DNA of 64,000 nt from Paraconiothyrium sp. Pb-2020 (taxonomy: Eukaryota; Ascomycota; Dothideomycetes; Pleosporales; Didymosphaeriaceae). The stretch is from positions 3,100,001 to 3,164,000 of the forward strand of contig JAJUBI010000005.1 in NCBI GenBank assembly GCA_022419385.1, read 5' to 3'. The position numbers and the translations under genes were made by a program. Numbering within the stretch: the stretch's first letter is position 1; every line of letters starts with the position of its first letter. Positions 35,067-45,916 of this stretch are shown here, piece after piece. The notes under the pieces were generated by a model. It did no database searches, had not been told where the DNA came from, and saw only the letters and a program-made list of their open reading frames with translations.

Positions 35067-36342
35067 ATGCTTACTCTAAAGACACTGCTCGCGCTTCCCG
35101 TCTTCCTCTCTTCAACAATCATAACCTTCGCTCTCGCAGCACCAGGCGGCTCACTAAAAGGATCGGACGAATCGGACGGCTTTCTCGACGTCGATAAGAA
35201 GGAACCTTTCCTCAACTACGCCGCATCATTAACCGGCGGAGAAGGGTGCAAAGACAAAGACCTGAAATGGATCCGCGACGGCTTCGATGAAATGAACAGA
35301 TTGTTCGGCGCAGCACAAGACCCCGACTTCGAAAACGAGTGCGAAATTGAGTTCTTCGGCCGCCCATTCCAGATAGAAAATTACACAGATCTAATAAGAG
35401 CGAATTTGAGACGCGCGGGGCAGTATGCGAGACTGCAGGGAGACGATAAAATCAATCCGGACATACACGTGAGATGCGATGATCCGAATAATATGTGCGA
35501 CGAGGGGAACAAGAAAGATGGCAAGCACGCGGCGTATAATATCGGGAATGAACCGCACATAAACTTCTGCCAGAGATATTTCAAGCTGGACCCATTGGAC
35601 GAGCAGGTGAAAGACGAATCAAATAATGACCAGGCCAAAATGTACCTGATCAACTACTATAATCGAGGTGAGTACGTGGTTGCGCTCTCAATTTCAGACT
35701 AACATCTACGCAGCTACGCTGTGGGCCCGGATGGTAATGCATATTTCGAATGTTGGAGAAGCTGTAGTGATGAAGGCTACCCCAAACCTCCAACCCAACG
35801 CCACCCGCGAGTGGACTTTGTACCCCACGACAGGCCCGATGAAAACATCTGTCATAGCAGGAGTCATGGACGACAACCAAGGGCCAATGAACATCCGGAT
35901 ACTGAAATTCGCGTACGGTGTGACGCGCGCCAAGCTCCTTGCGACTCTGTCTACGCAGAACCCCTATGATGCGTTGAATAATGCCGAGAACTACGCCTTA
36001 TATGCGCTGGCGCGATATGTAATCCAGACGAAGGGTTTTTTCCCAGCGATGCCTCTAGTCAATTTTGGCAATGACATGGCCGTTTTAACGAACGACCAGA
36101 TCATGGATGGGGACAAGAAGAAGTTTGCTTGTTTCGATATGCCGGATGTCGTGTAAGTGTCTACATTTTTCCTTTACCAAAGTCGCTCTAGCTTACCCGT
36201 CTGTAGGCCTCTGATGGATGGAATAATACAAGAAGGCGCAAAGTTGCCATCCTCAGCGATGGCTCTGTGGGTGCCATTGGGACATGTTATTTCCCTTATG
36301 TTGGCGGCGCTCTTCCTCCTAGCAGTTGATGCCTTTAGTTAG
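35067..36342 (+). CDS. Secreted metalloprotease-like protein with probable GPI anchor; catalytic motif altered
   Basis: Exons: 35067-35667, 35714-36152 and 36207-36342 (391 aa). Introns are 46 nt (GTGAGT...ACGCAG) and 54 nt (GTAAGT...CTGTAG). N-terminal signal peptide (MLTLKTLLALPVFLSSTIIT...). The middle, IHVRCDDPNNMCDEG and INFCQRYF, and the end, KFAYGVTRAKLLA then NNAENYALYALARYV, match the fungal M35/lysine-specific metallo-endopeptidase-like family. In that family a HExxH motif follows the FC block; here the equivalent is WARMVMHISNVGEAV, with His kept but Glu and the second His replaced. The product is therefore probably not a working protease. The last ~25 residues are hydrophobic after a small-residue stretch (KLPSSAMALW), as in GPI-anchor signals. 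Likely on the cell surface. Confidence 0.75.
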
Positions 36343-37476
36343 CTCGAATGAAGCTAGCAAGTCCATGACCTACCGTAAGGTCGCTGGCGCTCAGCGGTGT
36401 CAATCTATCACGCCCTACGCGTGGTCAGATAAACTTCTTGTGAATTTTTTAACAAAGAGTGAATGATGCAAGCCAAAGAAAGTGACTACACATAGAAAGC
36501 AAAGATAGGTTACGTTCCAACTGCTTTGCAGCATTGACGTTTACACCAGTAGGGAATGGGTTTAGATAGCGTATAATGTAGAAACATAATTACACAGACC
36601 GATACTACGTCGATCATCGTCTGCTGTTGGTCATAGTACAAGATGACTGTTCTGGCACAGGCAAAGTACTCTGTGGCGGAGAAGAAGGAGCAAAGGGAAA
36701 TGAACGTGCCAATTTTAGATGTCGCGTGCAAGGACAATGAGATCGAAGACGAAAAGAATGTTCAGAAATTGACTGTACAAATGCAAAAGCCGGATGAGTA
36801 CCGTGAGTGAGTAAGCCGTAGAGTAGAACAGAAGATGAGAAGGCAGACCGGTTCCTAAGGTGTCTTTGAGCAATATTATACTGTATGTGAACGCTTAGCA
36901 CGGTGTGTGTCTCACTGTGTGACCGAATGTCCACTCACTGAATAGATGTTGGTAGGCGGATGCCCTTAGCCTTCAGCTCAACGACTAGGAGGCTGTTCCC
37001 AATGTGTGAGCATCTGTTGGATCGCCCAATGCCACTCTACTACAAAAGCGTTTGTCAATTGGGCAACGCCGGCAGAGGATGGAGTTTGACCTCCCCACAT
37101 GGCAGGCTGTGATGCTTGGTTCTGCGCATAGTATGGGACGAGTTGACTGCGCAATCTTGAGCCACCACATTATAGATCAGGAACGATGCGCTCTTACTCT
37201 CGGTGAACCTTGTTCAAGACTAACCAGCAAAAATTCCAGCTTGCGTTGGATTCGGGATCTGAGTAGACCCGCCTCTTTGCTTCTTCTAGACACTCTGAGC
37301 TGTAGCAGGAAATGTTAATTAGTCAACATGCACCGGAAAACAAGTTCTCTTAAATACCTGAAAGGATAATGCTTCGTCAGCCCGCGTAGCTCAGTCAACA
37401 AACCGTGGGAGTTGACGTAGTAGGACCCTGCGCAATGTGTGAGCGGCTTGCGTTTGCCTAAGAGGGTAATATTTAC
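36343..37476. other. Intergenic
   Basis: No gene supported. At 37384 a short TAGCTCAGT resembles a tRNA A box, but no B box or stem follows. Confidence 0.5.
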
Positions 37477-38134
37477 ATGCTGCAGTCATGGGAGCAGCTA
37501 CATCTGACGAGCCAAGCTGTGCAAAGGCTTTCTCGACGCGCCGAAGTTCGCTCAAAGTATTGATTCGGTGGGTGTTGAGCGCTTCGATCATTTGCTCCTT
37601 TTCGGCCTACAAGCTGTCAGTGTTCTGCAATTGTCCCACGTTCTGATGTGCGCCCTTGATGGATTATCCATGCAAGAAAAGACAATACGAGCACCTATAA
37701 CAAACCCAGGGGTGCATCAGTACAGGCAACAGAGACGGCGATGCCACTCTCTTATTTCACCAAGGCAGACGGTTCCCTGACGCTTTGTATGGTCAGTGAG
37801 AGAAGGACGTACTTACCGTAGTGATATAAGAAGTAGAACTAGACATATTTTGGGAAGACGGAGCACGATGTATCCTCACAGGAGGGTCACTGAAGTTACT
37901 TAAATCGGAATCAGTGGAGCGAGTAGAGCATACAGACTTGGAAGGCTGTGGCGTTCCTAGATCCCGTGCTACGCTTAGAGCTCGCGACCGTCGTGAGTTG
38001 TAAGATTTAGTGATTTGAGTCGCAGAATTGCTGAATCCAACAATTGGGCGTGAAAACCGATCAAGCTCTTCTTCGTTTTTCTTCCCTTTAAGGAGGAGCA
38101 ACAGGTCGAGAGTTCCTTCTTGAGGGTCGCAAGC
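37477..38134 (-). CDS. Possible gene fragments (coiled-coil protein), structure uncertain
   Basis: Two exon-like blocks on the minus strand. Block one, 38134-37817, follows a GTCAG acceptor and ends at GTAAGT. It reads ACDPQEGTLDLLLLLKGKK and then a Ser/Arg-rich stretch ending NMSSSTSYITT. Block two, 37606-37477, follows TTGTAG and ends at GTAAAT. It reads AEKEQMIEALNTHRINTLSE then LRRVEKAFAQLGSSDVAAP, a likely coiled coil. Both look protein-like and have good splice signals, but the sequence between and around them gave no clean start, stop or complete frame. It may be a gene with more exons, or a decaying one. Not recognised. Confidence 0.3.
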
Positions 38135-41100
38135 CTGACACCGATAAATAACTGGATAGTTTCTTGACGACGTATCCGAGGTGGGTGGGGAACGTATTTG
38201 GAGTCACGTTCTGATGTGGTGCGCCCACGAAGCAGCAGTCGGGAAATTGAACCTTATATATACTTCGTGGATAGCTTGGCAGACTCCCGTGATGTAGCAT
38301 GTAATGGAAACGCGAGGAGTGCCACCCTTTGATGAACGCTATGACCGTGTAGGTCGATGCTTGTCTCTGATCGTGATGCCACTGGTGAGTCACGATGCAA
38401 TGTAGGCAGCTGAGAATGTGTCTCGAGTGCCTTGGGTAGCCAATACGGAGGCCGACAACTGGGGTCTGAATCGCTGACTGAGGCGCAAGAATACAAGTTG
38501 GGCAATTAAGTGACCATAAGAAAAGTGTATGACAGAAGAGACCACAATCTAGGGCTGCGGTGTACATCCTATAAGCGCACCTGGTTTCACTTTGTGGAAG
38601 CAAATAGGGTGCTTAGCACGAAGATCTCCCACCTGTCAAGGCCAGGAAGACGCAAAGATCTCCCAGCCCTGGACTAGGAGTCTAGCTGCCACAGATCCGT
38701 AGTGGCAAGGAGAAAAGTGTTACTGGTTCCGAGCGTCAGCCACAGTACAGACGTGAAGACAACCACGATACAATGTCATGTGTCATAATTCACGGAATCC
38801 AGCTCTGCGAAGCGTCACCTCAAGATTTGCAATGACGCTGGAGTTACAGTGCCTGATCATTGCGAGGAACAGGCATCCGGTCGCAGCACACGGAACCCGG
38901 CAGGGGAGAACAGTGTAGAAGCTTCGCAAGCACACCGCCGAGCGAGGCTCTGCGCGGGATGAGAATTCGGATCTGCGTCTTTCCGTGTGTAGTGCGGATA
39001 TGTCCTGTACAGCATGGGATACCGCATACTTAGCGTCACACCCCGGTCCCGTGTTGAGGCTGGTGCTGATGAGAAGCTGACGAGGGTTGGCGTGGACGTT
39101 CGACGCCAGGAGCCGCAATGGCGGCGGCGGCTGGTGCACTAGTGTAGCTAGCGCCATTTGAGCTTGGTCATCACACAGCCTCGCATCTTCCAACATAAGA
39201 CCTCATCTCACCGCTGCTTCCATACATGTGAATCCAGTTGTACTACATGCCTTATGGGCAACTTTACATGGAGAGGTTGAAGTCGCTTCTTGGTCCACTT
39301 TGTCGTCGTTCATCACGATGGATCGAATAGCTGCTAATGCTGCCCTGACCCATCCTTCGGAATCTATATGACTCGATAGGTAGCTTCGCTTTGTTCCGAG
39401 GCCTCAAGATAGTCGTTGAGTATGGTACAGCTTGATCCGCTTGATCCGGGAAACCTGCCCCAGCGTACATACAATGTGATGATTGGTTCGCATTTGGTCA
39501 TTCTCGAGAGGTGAACACACAAGAGGCTCGCCGAACAATGGTAGGCGGGAAGGCCTTGGAGCGACACAACTCTGGATACCCAAGAAATCACGGTGGCGCA
39601 TGTCAAAATTCACGCAGCTGCCACGCTTTCTGATGTCAGACGCAGTGCCCGGACAATTGCTGCCAAATCCTAGTAGCTGCACGGCGAGGGCCTGGACACA
39701 TCTCTAATCCTCTGTCTCCGCGCTAAGAGTTGTGGGCGAGTGGAACCCCCGAGCAACACTGCACCTGCAATATAAGCATTCCCCGATCAGCCGCTAGCAG
39801 TAAGCATAACTTTATGGGCTTACAAGTACACCTCGTGGATGGCGGTAGCATCCGGAAACATCATGCCCAGCTCGTTGAATCCAATTAAATTTCGATTTGG
39901 TGCCAAGTCACGGATTATGAGAGCGCCACGTGGTCAGTAGGGTGTTCAACGAGCCCGGTAATCAGCTTAAGCTTGGTATTAACGTTATTTTAGAGTTGGC
40001 CATACACGTGGCGTCTACGACGGCACCCTGCCAAAAATCATTGACATCCGAGGCCTCCAGTGCTGAACTCCTTCGCCTTGTCTGCACGTCTACAAGCCTA
40101 TATCTTATTTAGGTAGACACAATTCGCGCGAGACATTCGAAAGTGAATAACCCCTTCTCCCACCCATCAGGTGGCTCAGAGAAATCCATCCACATAATCA
40201 ATTCGATGGTATCGTGTGAAAAGCCTTTCCACTGCTTGTTCAAGGCTACCTTAGTAGGGGCAATTTGCGTAGAACGGCATGCTCAAAAGCCTTTTGACAG
40301 GCAGTTCTATTGTAAAGCTAAATCATTTCGAACCAGCATTGACGGCAAGCACAGTCCTTAGTGCGGAACGGCAAGAGACCGTGCTCGCTGTGCCTGCCTT
40401 GGATGCCTACATACCACGTCCTCGATAGTGATGCCGTTCATCATTCCATGGCGGACTTTTCAGACCCAGTCTACGTATGAAATAAAGCACTTCGTCTATC
40501 GCAAAGCTATACCTCCGTATTATCCGAGAATGAAGAACCTGTACTCTCTCCGCCTAAGACCCCTTGCTCAAGACCTATCGACTCTTCACTTACCTCGATT
40601 TATGCAGCAACAATTACACCGAGTTTGCGATTGGGCCTCGCTGCATACTGCAACAGAAAGCCGGCAAACGCAGTTTTCCGATGTGTCAGTCTCTCCATGG
40701 AACGCGTAGTAATTTGAATCGTCCAGGCGGACGAGCTATTTTGGTATTGGAGCATCAAGGCATAGACTGGACTGGTCTTGACATATGAAAATTCAAGCTA
40801 ATCCATATATATAATTGTTAAATCCACTTACGCTATACGGATAAACTACACTCTTCTTGATCGAAATCCTCTTCGGCAGGGTAAGTTTCGAGTTCTTGCG
40901 CGTTCTTGATCAAAGCTATTACACTACACTGCATCGCCTGCTACGCAGCCATCATTGCGCTCCTTCGTACCAGCCATCAATGCGACTAGCTATCCACGCG
41001 AATGCCTGGAAAATACAATTTGTCACTTTATGGGGAATGAAATATTGCACAATCCAAGCATAAATTGCCAGAGCTTTTAGAAGCTTTTCCCACCGCACGA

Positions 41101-41364
41101 AGACTCATGTTTCGTTTCCCACTCCCAGATAGAATGAGACTCGTAGAAAGAAGGATCTGGCTCTCCGTGAAGATAGTCGTTCGGGCCCTGGGGGCCATAA
41201 GTTCACGTGACATAGATTATGTAATGCGACTAACGCACGGCTATGGCGAAGTGCGGATCGCCGCCGCCGCCCAGCACACTAGAGACTACCTCCACGTCCG
41301 CTCTCACCACATCATCTCCACCACCTCACCGCAACCCTCGAGATACCCGAATAACACACTAACC
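38135..41364. other. Gene-poor 3.2 kb upstream of SAR1
   Basis: No gene supported. The longest minus-strand frames (171 and 137 codons, 38088-38603 and 38783-39196) lack recognisable content. A plus-strand frame around 41065-41385 (LPELLEAFPTARRLMFRFPL) looks mildly protein-like and runs into the SAR1 start in another frame; it might be a remnant. Confidence 0.4.
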
Positions 41365-42510
41365 ATGTGGATCATAAATTGGTGAATTATATCCTGCAAG
41401 CCACTCAGAAAATATCTACTAACAAGCTGTGCAGGTGTAAGTAAACGTTCCCACTTTGTCTACGCAAGCCCAAACACATGGCCTACGAACCCCCGCTCGC
41501 ACAACGTACACGCAAAGCCAGACCGTTCAGAAGCAACAGCTTCATTACGTTGGTTAAGGGGATGATGATTGTGCACTCTTCTTGTCAAACGGGCGGGCGG
41601 GCCTTATCAGTGACACTGTGTGCTCTAATGTGCTTCGAAACTCTCCCTCGGCACAACACCGTCGAGATCGTTATTTTAAAGGAATGGACACTGATCTTTC
41701 CCACAGTCTATGATGTTCTGGCATCACTGGGCCTGCTCAACAAGGTGAACCGCGTCACACGCGACATTATGCGCACTGCTGACGCAGGGTAACAGCACGC
41801 CAAGCTGCTCTTTCTTGGACTGTATGTGGCCACCCAAACCCCTCATTTGCATACTCAATGCTGATCGGATGCAGAGACAACGCCGGAAAGACTACGTACG
41901 ATCATTCGCTACCACGAAAAGGCACCTAGGCTTATGCAGACAGGCTTCTTCACATGCTCAAAAATGACAGGTGGCAGTCCTGTAAGGCCTTCACAACTTT
42001 CCAAGTGGAGCTTTCATGCTAAGATGTCACTTCAGTCAACCGACTCTCCACCCCACTTCCGAAGAGCTCTCAATCGGCAACGTGAAGTTCACGACCTTTG
42101 ACCTTGGAGGTCACGCACAAGCCCGCCGCCTCTGGCGCGACTATTGTACATATGTCAACACATGCACAAATCTGTTTTTCTAACATCTTGTAGTTCCCGA
42201 AGTTAGTGGCATTGTTTTTCTTGTCGATGCTAAGGACCACGAGCGTCTCACCGAATCAAAAGCCGAGCTCGACGCTCTGTTGGCCATGGAAGAGCTCGCC
42301 AACACCCCCTTCGTCATTCTCGGAAACAAGATCGATCACCCGGACGCAATCTCCGAGGACCAGCTGAGGGCAGCCCTTGGTCTGTACCAGACAACTGGCA
42401 AGGGCAAGGTGCCACTCGAGGGCATCCGGCCGATCGAAGTCTTCATGTGCAGTGTCGTCATGCGACAAGGTTACGGCGAGGGTATTCGCTGGCTTAGTCA
42501 GTACGTCTAA
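41365..42510 (+). CDS. SAR1: Sar1 small GTPase (COPII coat assembly); one base short of an open frame
   Basis: GTPase that starts COPII vesicle budding at the endoplasmic reticulum. Exons by frame and signals: 41365-41381, 41435-41436 (2 nt), 41707-41744, 41796-41821, 41875-41895, 41944-41981, 42036-42145 and 42194-42510. They code the N-terminal amphipathic helix (MWIINWFYDVLASLGLLNK), P-loop (GLDNAGKTT), QPTLHPTSEEL, switch II DLGGH, NKID, and the C-terminus GYGEGIRWLSQYV. Exon lengths add to 569; the family length (189 aa plus stop) needs 570. The missing base is in exon 6: after LKND the sequence is AG-GTG-GCA-GTC-CT, where an R codon plus VAVL is expected, so a GGG run reads GG. It could be a sequencing error or a real frameshift. 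Sar1 is essential in yeast and usually single-copy, so an error is likelier. All introns except the 270-nt one are 48-54 nt. Confidence 0.9.
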
Positions 42511-42944
42511 GGAGGGCGAGCGAGGCTTTGAGGCGCGCCGTCCGCTGGTCTGGACATGATACGGATTGAATGAGGCGTAGGGAGTGGATGAACCTGGATG
42601 CATGATGGTGCTCTCACGTGAGGCAGATCTAACCTTGGAACCTTCATGAGCTGGCGTTTGTATCTAGGAATGCCAGTTTTCGTTATCACCGATTGCTTCG
42701 AATCTTGGAGAAAGCCCAAGTGCATGATCTGGGGTATGAGTGGTTTATACATGCGAAAAACAGAACGTTGGAGTGAATGTACATGACGTAAACTAATCTT
42801 CCATCAATCGTGAAACCGCTCAAAGAGTGGGCCTAAACAAAACCAGAAAATTTCACAACGCGCCAAAATTTGGTCGCTGAGCATACGAGTAGCCCGTCAA
42901 AAACCATACGCCGCCCAATGCTAAGCCCCACAGTGGATATCGTC
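42511..42944. other. Intergenic between convergent genes
   Basis: 3' flanks of SAR1 and the Nup53-like gene. Nothing else seen. Confidence 0.6.
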
Positions 42945-44183
42945 TTACTCGTCATACTCTATTTCTTTCACGCCGCAGAAGTCTGTTCCCGCACAGGAAT
43001 CGATCGCGTACCACAGCTGCCAGTATAGACTCGCATTCGCGTGGTCGAACTTTCCGTCCGCGTTGCGGGGGACTTGATCGCCGATAAGACCGTTGCCAGA
43101 TCCAACGACCCACCCTAGGACGGGAAGCTGGCCGAGTGTTTCCTGCCACTTGGGACGCGAAGGCAGGAAGACTTTGCCTTCCTTGAACTCGCCAAGCTTT
43201 ACCTTGAGATTGGAATTGGACTTGAGACGGAGCGTTGAGGTCCCGGAGTGGCGGTGCTGAGATGATGTTACATGGGCGAGCGATTGATCATGTGATATTG
43301 GAGCTACTGGCTGAGATGCTCGTGCAGGGGTGACGTCGAAGTCAAAGGATGGGTCCCACTCGCCTAGACGAGGCCGCGATGTCCGTCGTACGGGTGCGCA
43401 GCTGGTCGCTGTTGCGGAGGAGGCAGTCGCTGAGAATTGAGAAGCACCACCATGCACGGTACCGGATGATATCGTTGCTGGCGAGGCTGTGAGCGACAGA
43501 GAGCCCGCGGGAATCGGCCTATCGCCATCTTTTGGTCCAACTCCTCTGTACTCTTCCGCATAGACCTCGTAACCCCAGATGGTGTGCGGGGACCAATGAA
43601 TGGCGCGATCTGCAGCTTCGGCCGAATCGAAAGTGACCTTCACCCAGTGGTCTCCACCTACATACTCGTTGATTCGTGCGATCTGGGATGCTGAAAGCTT
43701 GCTTTTTTGTAGTTCGCGTGGAGGTACGAATGAGAGGCCGAACTTTGGATCCTGCGGCTGTCGCTCGTATTCCTCGTATATTGTGCCATTTGAGATATCC
43801 TCAAATTTGCTGATTGCAGCCCATTGTTGACCCTCGCCAAACCCATACAGTATGGCCTCTTTCGGTATCTTGACTCCATTTGTAGGAGTTCCAGCCTGGA
43901 ACGACGAGGATAGCCCTCCCGCTTCAAGCAGATTCGGCGCAGATGCGGACACGGGGAGCTGTGAGGCAGAGCTTTTCCGAAGCGACTTCTGCTTATCATC
44001 CGCCTTGTATTGTGCGAAGATATCATCGATGTGCTTCAGGTTCTCCTGTTTGACGAGATCTTGGGCGTTCGATATGTTGGGGGTTTTGCTTCGGCTCACT
44101 CCACGCTTGCGCGCTTTGCCAAAGGGTCCTCGTTCTTCGGGTATGCGGCGCTTCGAGTTCTCCGAGCTGAAGAAGTGCCACAT
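42945..44183 (-). CDS. NUP53: Nucleoporin of the Nup53/Nup35 family
   Basis: Nuclear-pore inner-ring protein (yeast Nup53/Asm4, human NUP35). Intronless, 412 aa. The central Nup35-type RRM fold, used for dimerising, lies at about residues 110-215: ILYGFGEGQQWAAISKFEDI, then DHWVKVTFDSAEAADRAIHW and IWGYEVYAEEYRG. The N-terminus is Lys/Ser-rich with short linear segments (SASAPNLLEAGGLSSS). The C-terminus ends in an amphipathic stretch (ASLYWQLWYAID) that may touch the membrane, as in yeast Nup53. The family's FG repeats are nearly absent. The long gap between the RRM halves (KFGLSFVPPRELQKSKLSAS) suits fungal forms. Start at MWHFFSSENSKRR; an upstream short exon cannot be excluded. Confidence 0.85.
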   Translation of the reverse strand: MWHFFSSENSKRRIPEERGPFGKARKRGVSRSKTPNISNAQDLVKQENLKHIDDIFAQYKADDKQKSLRKSSASQLPVSASAPNLLEAGGLSSSFQAGTPTNGVKIPKEAILYGFGEGQQWAAISKFEDISNGTIYEEYERQPQDPKFGLSFVPPRELQKSKLSASQIARINEYVGGDHWVKVTFDSAEAADRAIHWSPHTIWGYEVYAEEYRGVGPKDGDRPIPAGSLSLTASPATISSGTVHGGASQFSATASSATATSCAPVRRTSRPRLGEWDPSFDFDVTPARASQPVAPISHDQSLAHVTSSQHRHSGTSTLRLKSNSNLKVKLGEFKEGKVFLPSRPKWQETLGQLPVLGWVVGSGNGLIGDQVPRNADGKFDHANASLYWQLWYAIDSCAGTDFCGVKEIEYDE

Positions 44184-44664
44184 GTTAGCGGTTGATTTGA
44201 AGTTGAGGAACGGCGGTGTGTAGGTGGCGGAATAAATCTAAACAAGCAATAGTGATATCGCGTAAGGTCTTGTTTGCTATTGTCGTACCATGCGACAAGC
44301 GGTATCGTCGTGCGTGCAGCGAAAGGGACTTGGAAATACAGCATACTTACTCTGGAAAGTCGAATCCCCATGGCAGGCGGCGACCTGTCGAATCAAATGC
44401 GCGCTCGGAGTCAGGAACCGCGTGGACCTGCATCGTGACGCGTGATCGTGAACCTTTCCCTGGTAATCGTTGAACGCTTTGTTTATGGTGTTGCTGATGG
44501 GGAGAAACATAAAGTCCGCGGTCGACAGCCATAAGTGGCTAGAGTGACCGTGCGCCACGAGCTAAGCTTCACCCGGCGTTCTTCGACGCTTCCCAATCGT
44601 GAACTATGACAGATCCTTGCTCGCCAATCACATCGCTGCTGCCTATTTGTTGCGTTGGAGAGGT
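44184..44664. other. Divergent promoter region
   Basis: Between the Nup53-like (-) and F-box-like (+) genes. No clear elements. The downstream gene's frame is open back to 44599, without an ATG before 44665. Confidence 0.5.
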
Positions 44665-45916
44665 ATGGATCTGACGCCCGTCAAGATCAGGGGAAAGAGG
44701 AAGAGACCTGGAACCGCGATAACTAATCTGCAAAAGGCACTGGAGGCTTCATCATCGCAGAGCAAACGGCTTCGGCCATCCCAGAAGTCCCTCAAGTTGA
44801 AGAAGAACACAGAAACAGCTATGCCTAGCCTGCAGGGTCTGCCGCAGGAACTGCTAGAGATGATATTTCTGTACAGCATGAACATATCTCTTCCTCGTGC
44901 TTCACCCATGCTGGGCCGCAAATTGTCATCGAAAGCCGTCGTCATGGAGTTTGTCCTACGGTCCTTTTATAATACGGTGGATCACCAAAGCAACTACCGA
45001 GACCGCGAGGTGACCAGCGATCCTGTGATTCAATCACAACTTCTGGCCTGTCAATTCTTCACCTGGGATTTCTTCCGCGCGTATGTGGCTAAGGCACATA
45101 GCTCATACATTCAGCAAAGAGGCGACATGTGGAAAGACGCCAGTGCCCAGCCACTTGGTGTCGAAGCCTTCGACGGCCTATGGCCTTTCAGATTCATGAA
45201 GGTCACGTATCTTGGTTTTGCGGAGGGATTTCATATCCCGGAGAAAGTACTTCGTGGGCCTTGGACTACCGACAAAGCATCACTTCTATACGTTCTAGTG
45301 TCTGTGAATGGAGAGGTAGATTGGGAAGGGAGTATGGCTGGTGAGATCGCAAAAGCCGGCCTAGGACAGGCTATCAGAGAAAACAATGAGCGAGCGGTGG
45401 CTGCCTTGGCAGTGCTATTGGGCGTCGTACAAATGATCAGTACGAGTATTCTCCGGCAGGCCGTCATCGAATGCGGGTGCAACCTCAACATTGTGCGGCA
45501 ACTCCTGTTTAACGCTCAATTACTGCATCAGAACTTGCCGAAAGACTCTCTCGATTTCTATGGTCAGTCCTCCCAGGACACGCTACTTCGAGACATATAT
45601 TGATTCGCTTATAGATCCGGCACTGTGGCGATGGGCAGATGCACACGAGGGAAAGGGGGTGCTGCTGAAGGATCTGCTCCGCAAAGCCGACAAATTTTCG
45701 CTGGAATTCTATCTGGAAGGTGAGGAGGGCTCTCAGGCAAACATCGTGCCATTTCCTTATGGTGGAGCCAAGTTCGATCCTCGAAACCCACTCAACAACG
45801 TCGGACGTGAGATGTTGGTGCGCCTATATAAAAGCTATGGAAGAAAGATGACTGTCAGCCCGCGGCGGAGAAGACTACACAACGAGGAACAGGAGATTTT
45901 GTCTGAGGGTCACTGA
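44665..45916 (+). CDS. F-box-like protein of a fungal-specific family
   Basis: Exons 44665-45562 and 45615-45916 (399 aa). The 52-nt intron (GTCAGT...TTATAG) joins LDFYD to PALWRWADAHEGKGV. A basic, probably disordered N-terminus (KIRGKRKRPGTAI) is followed by PSLQGLPQELLEMIFLYSMN (about residues 54-73), an F-box start. The rest (VMEFVLRSFYNTVDHQSNYR, FFTWDFFRAYVAKAHSSYIQ, FDGLWPFRFMKVTYLGFAEG) matches, from memory, a family common in dothideomycetes with no known target. The C-terminus is basic (GRKMTVSPRRRR). Role in ubiquitin ligase binding is inferred only from the F-box. Confidence 0.75.

Noticed and set aside
37381..37440. tRNA-like A box (TAGCTCAGT)
   Set aside because: No matching B box (GGTTCGANTCC) and no acceptor stem or cloverleaf can be formed downstream.
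38088..38603. 171-codon minus-strand frame
   Set aside because: Cys/His-rich, no family likeness, and its left end overlaps in another frame an exon-like block with better protein character.
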